Below, one piece after another: positions 1 to 7,637 of a stretch of 7,637 nucleotides of DNA. Both the position numbers and the translations under genes were made by a program. The notes under the pieces were generated by a model that made no database searches, had not been told where the DNA came from, and worked only from the letters and a program-made list of their open reading frames with translations. Source of the stretch: Microbacterium sp. LWO12-1.2 (lineage in GTDB: Bacteria; Actinomycetota; Actinomycetes; Actinomycetales; Microbacteriaceae); NCBI RefSeq assembly GCF_040675875.1, contig NZ_JBEGII010000003.1, forward strand, positions 1-7,637, in the 5' to 3' direction. Positions within the stretch are counted from its first letter, which is position 1; every line of letters begins with the position of its first letter.

Positions 1-1
1 C

Positions 2-1164
2 CCCTCTGCGGAGGCACAGGTCAAGGCGTTCCAGAAGGAGTACCCGAACGTCAAGGTGAACCTCGTCAACGCGGGTACCAACAACGAGGAGTACACCAAG
101 CTGCAGAACGCGATCAAGGCGGGCTCCGGCGCGCCTGACGTCGTGCAGATCGAGTACTACGCCTTCCCGCAGTTCGCGCTCACCGACGCGTTCGCCGATC
201 TGTCGCAGTACGGCTTCGCCGACTTCGAGGACGACTACACCGCCTCCACCTGGAACTCCGTCACCGACGGCGACGCGATCTACGGCCTGCCGCAGGACTC
301 CGGCCCATGGCACTGTTCTACAACAAGGCCGTCTTCGACGCCGCTGGCGTCGCCGTACCGACCACCTGGGACGAGTACTACGAGGCCGCCAAGACGATCC
401 ACGCCGCCAACCCGTCCGCGTACATCACCAACGACATCGGCGACGCGGGCTTCGCGACCTCGATGATCTGGCAGGCCGGCGGACAGCCGTTCCAGACGTC
501 GGGCACCGACGTCACGCTCGACCTGGCGGACGCCGGAACCAAGAAGTGGACCGAGAACTGGAACCGCCTCGTCGAGGAAGATCTCCTGGCTCCCTACGGC
601 AGCTGGAGCGACGAGTGGTTCCGCGCCCTCGGCGACGGCAGCCTCGCGACCCTGGTGATCGGAGCCTGGATGCCGGGCAACCTCATCTCCGGAGCCCCCG
701 ACGGCGCCGGAGACTGGCGGGTCGCACCGATGCCGACCTACGACGGCACCGCAGCAAGCGCTGAGAACGGTGGCGGCGGCCAGGCTGTCACGTCGCAGAG
801 CAAGAACCCGGAGCTCGCAGCCGGCTTCCTGTGGTGGCTGAACAACTCCGAGGAGAGCATCTCGATCTTCCTCGAGAGCGGCGGCTTCCCGTCGACGACG
901 GCCGAACTGTCCAGCGAGGAGTTCCTCAGCGACGCACCCGAGTACTTCGGCGGCCAGAAGATCAACGAAGTTCTCGCCGGGGCTGCAGACGACGTGGTCG
1001 AGGACTGGAGCTACCTGCCCTACCAGGTCTACGCGAACAGCATCTTCGGCGACACCGTCGGTCAGTCGTACCAGAACGGCACCGACCTGAACGAGGGTCT
1101 CGCCGCCTGGCAGGATGCGCTCGCCGAATACGGCAACGCGCAGGGCTTCACCGTCAACAAGTAA
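2..1164 (+). pseudogene. ABC transporter sugar-binding lipoprotein (SBP family 1), 5'-partial, frameshifted
   Basis: This is the extracellular solute-binding component of a carbohydrate ABC importer, which would capture a sugar outside the membrane and hand it to two permeases. The window edge removes the signal peptide and lipobox. The visible reading frame begins at base 2 with PSAEAQVKAFQKEYPNVKV and runs through the family-typical stretches NEEYTKLQNAIKAGSGAPDVV and DAIYGLPQDSG. The frame then breaks. At 304-307 the sequence reads ggc-cca-tgg where ggc-ccc-atg-gca is expected, so one C is missing. The +1 frame resumes exactly with MALFYNKAVFDAAGV and continues to TAA at 1162-1164, ending GNAQGFTVNK. 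Repaired, about 387 residues are visible, which fits a 420-440 aa family protein. The ATG at 307 is an internal methionine and not a credible start, since it would lack a secretion signal. The GH35 gene downstream suggests a galactoside substrate (inference). The lesion could be a real mutation or a homopolymer sequencing error (CCCC read as CCC). Confidence 0.9.
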
Positions 1165-4100
1165 CCTCCGAACCGGGCGGGCGGGATTCGATCCCGCCCG
1201 CCCCACCATGATCGAAAGCACTACAACGTGACCTCCTTCTCCATCGGCGAGTCCGACTTCCTCCGTGACGGCCGGCCCCACCGCGTGATCTCCGGCGCCC
1301 TCCACTACTTCCGCGTGCACCCGGATCAGTGGCAGGACCGCATCCGCAAGGCGCGGTTGATGGGTCTCAACACGATCGAGACCTACGTCGCGTGGAACGC
1401 TCACGAGCCGCGACGAGGGGAATGGGACGCGAGCGGCTGGAACGATCTCGGCCGGTTCCTCGACCTCGTGCATGCCGAGGGCATGGATGCCATCGTGCGC
1501 CCCGGTCCCTACATCTGCGCGGAATGGCACAACGGCGGGCTGCCGACCTGGCTCACCGGAGCGGGCCGCGAGCTGCGCTCCTCCGAGCCGGCATATCTCG
1601 CCGAAGTCAGCGCTTACCTGCGCCGCGTGTATGAGATCGTCGCCCCGCGCCAGATCGATCACGGCGGACCCGTGGTGCTCGTGCAGATCGAGAACGAGTA
1701 CGGAGCGTACGGTTCCGACAAGGCTTACCTCGAGGCGCTCGTCGAGGTCACCCGGGACGCCGGCATCACCGTTCCGCTCACCACAGTCGACCAGCCCATC
1801 GACCAGATGCTCGACGATGGCAGCCTTCCCGGCCTTCATCGGACCGGCTCGTTCGGCTCACGCAGCAACGAGCGCCTGGCGACCCTTCGCAGGCACCAGC
1901 CGACCGGCCCGCTGATGTGCTCCGAGTTCTGGGACGGCTGGTTCGACTGGTGGGGCGGTGTGCACCACACCACCGATGTGGCCGTCGCCGCGGAAGAGCT
2001 CGATGCTCTCCTCGCCGCCGGAGCCTCGGTGAACATCTACATGGTCCACGGCGGCACGAACTTCGGCCTCACGAACGGCGCGAATCACAAAGGCCGTTAC
2101 CTTCCGCTGGCCACGTCGTACGACTACGACGCTCCCCTCGACGAGGCGGGCAACCCCACCGCGAAGTTCTTCGCGTTCCGTGACGTGATAGAGAAGTACG
2201 CCCCCGTGCCGGATGACCTGCCCGAACAGCCCGCAGCGGCACCGGTGTTCACCGTGCCGCTCACCCCATCGGGCGCGTGGACCGATGCCACGGCATCCGC
2301 TGCGCCCACCGACGCCCCGGCGACCTTCGACGACCTGAATCACCTCAGCTCCCTCATCCGCTATGACATCGATCTGCCGGACTCCGCGGGTGGCGTGCTC
2401 CGGATCGACGGCGTCCGCGACATCGGCTGGGTCAGCGTCGACGGCCAGAACGTCGGAACCCTCTCGCGGATGCGTCACGACCGGGCGATCTCGATTCCTG
2501 CCGGGCACACCCTCAGCATCCTCGTCGAGGATCAGGGTCGCGTGAACTACGGCCAGCGCCTCGGCGAGGAGAAGGGCCTGATCGGCACCCCGACTCTCGA
2601 CGATGTGCCGCTGCATGGCTGGCGCGCAACGCCACTCGATGTCGCGAGCATCGCTGCCGACGTCGCCGAACGCGCAGGAGAGGCTCCCGCCGTCGCCGGA
2701 GCCAACGCATGGACGAGCGAGTTCACGCTGGAATCCTCTTCGGATCTGTTCCTGGACATCTCATGCTGGGGCAAGGGCTACGCGTTCGTGAACGGCTTCT
2801 TCCTCGGCCGCTACTGGCGCAACGGACCGCAGCGCACGATGTACGTCCCGTCGCCGGCGACGAAGGCCGGCACGAACCGGCTGGTCGTTCTCGAACTCGA
2901 CCAGCTGCTCGCGCCGCGCGCTGGTTTCGTCGCGGAGCTCTCTCTGGGCGACACGGAGGAATGACGCGCGCCGGGTTCGCACAGCTGACGTTCAGGAAGG
3001 CGTAAACTCCCACGTGCTCCGCACGGAGCGACGATCGGAGGAGCACTCTTGAGCACTGCAACAGCGCCCGCGAACCCGCGCTCACGGGTCATCACGGCGA
3101 GTCTGGTCGGCACGACCATCGAGTTCTACGACTTCTACGCCTACGCGACGGCAGCCGTGCTCGTGTTCCCCGTGCTGTTCTTCCCGACCGGGAACGACAC
3201 CACATCCCTTCTTGCCTCGTTCGCGGTGTTCGGCGCCGCGATGGTGGCGCGCCCGATCGGCGCGATGGTCTTCGGACATTTCGGCGACAAGTTCGGTCGC
3301 AAGGCGACGCTCGTCGCCTCCCTGCTCACGATGGGCATCGCGACTTTCATCATCGGGCTGCTCCCGACGTTCCAGCAGATCGGCTGGGTCGCAGCTCTTC
3401 TGCTGCTGATTCTGCGCCTGGCGCAGGGATTCGCGCTCGGCGGCGAATGGTCGGGCGCGGCGCTGGTCGCCACCGAGAACGCACCGAAGGGCAAACGCGC
3501 CTGGTACGGCACCTTCCCCCAGCTCGGCGCACCGCTGGGATTCATCATCGCCAACGGATCTTCCTCGCCATCAACTGGCTGCTGCCGCACGGTGAGAATC
3601 CGGCGCTGAAGTCCGAAGCCTTCCTCGCCTGGGGCTGGCGGATCCCGTTCCTCTTCTCCGCCGTCATGGTCATCATCGGCCTGTGGGTGCGTCTGAAGCT
3701 CGTGGAATCCGAGACCTTCACGAAGGCGACCGAGAAGGGCGCGATCCGCAAACTTCCCCTCGCCACCGTCTTCCGGCACCACTGGTGGCACCTCATCCTC
3801 GGCACATTCATCATGCTGGCCACGTACGTGCTGTTCTACCTGATGACGAACTTCACCCTCAGCTACGGCACCAAGGCGGCTTCGCTCGACACGGCATCCG
3901 CCGCAGCCCAAGCCGCCGCCGAGGCAGCGGGCAAGGACTTCGACGCCGCCGCGTTCGCCGATCAGTTCTATCCCGGACTCGGATTCGGCTATACCGACTT
4001 CGTGCTGATGCAGATCGTGGGTGTGGTGTTCTTCGGTATCTTCACGCTCGTCAGCGGTCCGCTCGCCGATCGGATCGGCCGCCGCAAACTCCTGCTGGGC

Positions 4101-7100
4101 GTCACAGGTGCGATCGTGCTCTTCGGACTCACGTTCAACTTCTTCCTCCTGCCGCAGGCGACACCGGCCCTCACCGCAACGATGACGCAGATCTTCCTCA
4201 TCGTCGGCTTCCTGCTGATGGGTGCGACCTTCGGGCCGATGGGGGCCATGCTGCCCGAGCTCTTCCCCACGAACGTCCGCTACACCGGCTCAGCGATCTC
4301 CTACAACGTCTCGTCGATCCTCGGTGCCGCGGTGGCGCCGATCATCGCCGTCGCCCTGTGGGCCGCAGCCGGCGGTGAGCCGTGGCTGGTCGGCTTCTAC
4401 CTGTCGGCGATGGCCGTGTTGACGTTCATCGCGCTGATCTTCGCGCCGGAGACGAAGGACATCGACTACGAGGAGGACCTCGGGCTCGCGGCCGCGGTCG
4501 AGCTGTAGCTCCCCGTTCCCTTCAAGGAGCGCAAAGGGCTGCATTTCCTCGCGAAATGCAGCCCTTTGTGCTCTTCGAAGCACGTGACGTCAACCTCTGT
4601 TGACAAAAGTTCCTGAGTCAACAAGTATTGACGCAGGAGGAGGTCCACTCATGACTTTGCAGACCGCGATCGCACAGGAAGACGGGGGCGAGCCCCTGGC
4701 CGAACTGCATCGGCTCGCCGGCGCCCGGCAGGAGATCGCGCGCAGCGAGGAAGCCCAGGTGCGCCGCGCACGCAATGCAGGGTACTCCTGGCAGGCGATC
4801 GCGAGCGCGCTCGGCGTGACGAAACAGGCTGCGCACCGCAAGTACGGCCGAAGCTGATCACTCAGCCGACCCACAGAATCCGTCTTCACAGGAAGTACGG
4901 TCGAAGTACCCCTTCTAGATCGAGGTCCCGAATGTCCCGCACGGCGACGCCACGCCGACGCGGACGAGGCGCGCAGCAGGATGGTCCGCGCGCCACGTTC
5001 CGCCAGCTTCTCCCCTTCCTCTTCGAGCACAAGCGCACTCTCGTCGTCGTCGCGGTGCTGAGTGTGGTGGGAGCAGCGACTTCACTCGCACAACCCCTCC
5101 TCGTCGGCCAGGTCATCGAGGCGGTGCAGTCCCAGCGCGGCCTGGGGATCCTGGTGTGGGTGCTCGTCGGACTCGTGGTCGTGTCGTCGGTCATCTCCGG
5201 CTACCAGCACTATCTCCTGCAGCGCACCGGCACCGCCGTGGTCCTGTCGAGCCGCCGAAAGCTCATCGCCCGCATCCTGCACCTGCCGATCAGCGAGTTC
5301 GACGCCCGCCGAACGGGCGACCTCGTCTCGCGCGTCGGAACCGACACGACACTGCTCTACGCCGTGCTCACGCAGGGGCTGGCGGATGCCGTCGGCAGCG
5401 CCATCCTGTTCCTCGGCGCCCTCATCGCCATGCTCATCATCGACCCGATCCTCCTCCTGCTCATCGTGGTGGTGATCGGCGTCAGCGTCGTGGTCGTCAC
5501 CATCCTCAGTGGACGCATCCGCACCGCATCCACGGCGCAGCAGGAGAAGGTGGGCGAGCTCGCCTCCGGCGTGGAGCGCGCCGTGGGATCGATTCGCACC
5601 ATCCGCGCCTCCGGTGCCACCGAGCGCGAGACCACCGCCGTGTCGGAACTCGCCACCGACGCCTACGGGCTCGGCGTGAAGATCGCGAAGATCTCGTCGC
5701 TCGTCGTCCCGATCGCCGGCATCGCGCTGCAGCTGTCTCTGCTCGTGGTTCTCGGCGTGGGCGGGTTCCGTGTCGCGGCCGGCGCGATCACGATCGCTTC
5801 GCTCATCACGTTCATCATGTTCCTGTTCATGCTGGTGATGCCGCTCGCCTCCACATTCGGTGCGATCACCTCGGTGAATCAGGCCCTCGGCGCCCTCGGC
5901 CGTATTCAGGAGGTTCTGGACCTGCCGACCGAGGAACAGGACGACGCGGTGGCTGCGGCATCCATTTCCCGTTCCGGGTCCGACGTGGATGCTCCCGCTG
6001 TGGAGTTCCGCGATGTGCGATTCCAGTACCCCGAGAACGTCGTCGCCGCACGTCAGGCCGCCGCCCTCGCCGCGCACACGCTTCTCGCCGATGCCCATCT
6101 GGAGCGCGCGGATGACGCGGGCACCCCGGCTCCGGCACGGGAAGTCCTGCGCGGCGTCTCGTTCGCCGTACCACGCGGGGCGCGCGTCGCCCTCGTCGGG
6201 CCGAGCGGCGCCGGCAAGAGCACGATCCTCTCCCTCCTCGAGCGGTTCTACGATCCGACCGGCGGCTCCATCCGCCTGCACGGTCACGACGCCCGCACCT
6301 ACCCGCGCGACGAGCTGCGCGCGCACTTCGGCTACGTGGAGCAGGATGCCCCGACGCTCGCGGGCACCCTGGCCGACAATCTGCGGCTCGCCGCTCCTGC
6401 GGCATCCGATGCCGACTGCGAGCGCGTGCTGCACGCGGTGAACCTCGGCGACGTGCTCGAGCGGAGCCCGCTCGGCCTCGAGGCGCCCGTCGGAGAGGAC
6501 GGCGTGATGCTGTCCGGCGGCGAACGTCAGCGCCTCGCCATCGCGCGGGCGCTGCTCACCGAGGCACCGATCCTGCTGCTGGATGAATCGACCTCGTCAC
6601 TGGACGGCGTCAACGAACGGCGGATGCGAGAGGCCATCGACGCCGTCTCCTCCGACCGCACGCTCATCGTGATCGCGCACCGCCTGTCGACCGTCGTCGA
6701 CAGCGACCTCATCATCGTGCTGCAGGACGGGGCGGTGGTGGGTCAGGGGACGCACACCGAGCTCGTCGAGTCCACACCGCTCTACCGCGACCTCGCCAGG
6801 CATCAACTGCTGGCATGAGCGACGGCGGAACGCCGGAGACCACTCAGCCATGGGCTGTCTCCGCCATTCCGCCGTCGCTGGTTCGGCACCCTGCGGGCGC
6901 CTGGGGTGCCGGATCCCCCGAACCGGCACCTTGTCTGGGTGCTACGCCTTAGCGAGGCGGTAGCGCAGCGACGCGAGCTCGGCGCGCAGCGCGGCCGGCA
7001 GCTTGTCGCCGAAGGTGTCGAAGAACTCCTCCGTCAGGTCGGCCTCGGCGAGCCAGGCCGCCGAGTCGATCGAGAACAGCTCGTCGAGATCCGCCTGCGC

Positions 7101-7637
7101 GATGTCGAGTCCGTCCAGATTGAGGTCCTCCACCCGCGGCAGTCGGCCGATCGGGCTGTCCACCGCCGGCACCTCGCCCGCGACGCGACGGATGATCCAG
7201 TCGATGACGCGCGAGTTGTCGCCGAATCCGGGCCACAGGAACCGGCCGTCGGAGCCGCGGCGGAACCAGTTCACCTGGAAGATACGCGGCGCCCGGTCGA
7301 AGCGGAGGCTGCGGCCGACCTTGAGCCAGTGCGCGAAGTAGTCGCCCATGTTGTAGCCGCAGAACGGCAGCATCGCGAACGGATCGCGACGCAGTTCTCC
7401 GAGCGTGCCCTCGGCCGCTGCCGTGCGCTCCGACGAGATGGTCGACCCGAGGAACACCCCGTGCGTCCAGTCGGTCGCTTCGACCACGAGCGGGACGTTG
7501 GTGGCACGACGACCACCGAAGAGGATCACGTCGAGCGGCACCGCCTGCTCCCAGTCCTCGGAGATCTGCGGGCACTGCGCGGCCGAGACGGTGAACCGCG
7601 AGTTCGGGTGCGCAGCAGGGCGACCCGATTCGGGCGT

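Overview
The window looks like a chromosomal segment of a high-GC actinobacterium. Microbacterium or another member of the Microbacteriaceae is the best guess, from codon choice, a GTP-type PEP carboxykinase, the style of the GH35 enzyme and the small orphan HTH protein. This rests on recognition, not on a database search. No RNA gene, insertion sequence, CRISPR array or prophage gene was seen.

Left part (1 to about 2964, + strand): the 3' portion of an extracellular sugar-binding lipoprotein gene of an ABC importer, cut by the window edge and broken by a one-base deletion near 304-307. A very strong GC-rich hairpin follows, and then an intact cytoplasmic GH35 beta-galactosidase. The pair fits uptake of a galactoside followed by intracellular hydrolysis. 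No permease gene lies between or after them, so these would have to be upstream or elsewhere.

Middle (about 2965-4580, + strand): a metabolite:H+ symporter (MHS) family MFS transporter, also split by a one-base deletion, near 3557/3558. Its ribosome-binding site can pair with an upstream element. The gene is closed by a 26-bp stem-loop.

Regulatory island and exporter (about 4580-6818, + strand): two tandem copies of a 16-bp palindrome, GTCAAC-N4-RTTGAC, overlap a TTGACA -35 box and the likely -10 region. They lie just upstream of a 68-aa helix-turn-helix protein gene. Next, 74 bp downstream, is a full fused (TMD-NBD) ABC exporter half-transporter of 628 aa with all NBD motifs and an unusual NBD insertion. 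I read this as a probable autoregulated HTH-exporter cassette, and it is the most interesting part of the window.

Right end (6818-7637): a convergent intergenic region with large nested stem-loops, then on the - strand the C-terminal 231 residues of GTP-dependent phosphoenolpyruvate carboxykinase, whose N-terminal part lies beyond the window.

Two single-base deletions in otherwise well-conserved genes within 3.3 kb raise the possibility of sequencing or assembly error rather than true pseudogenes.
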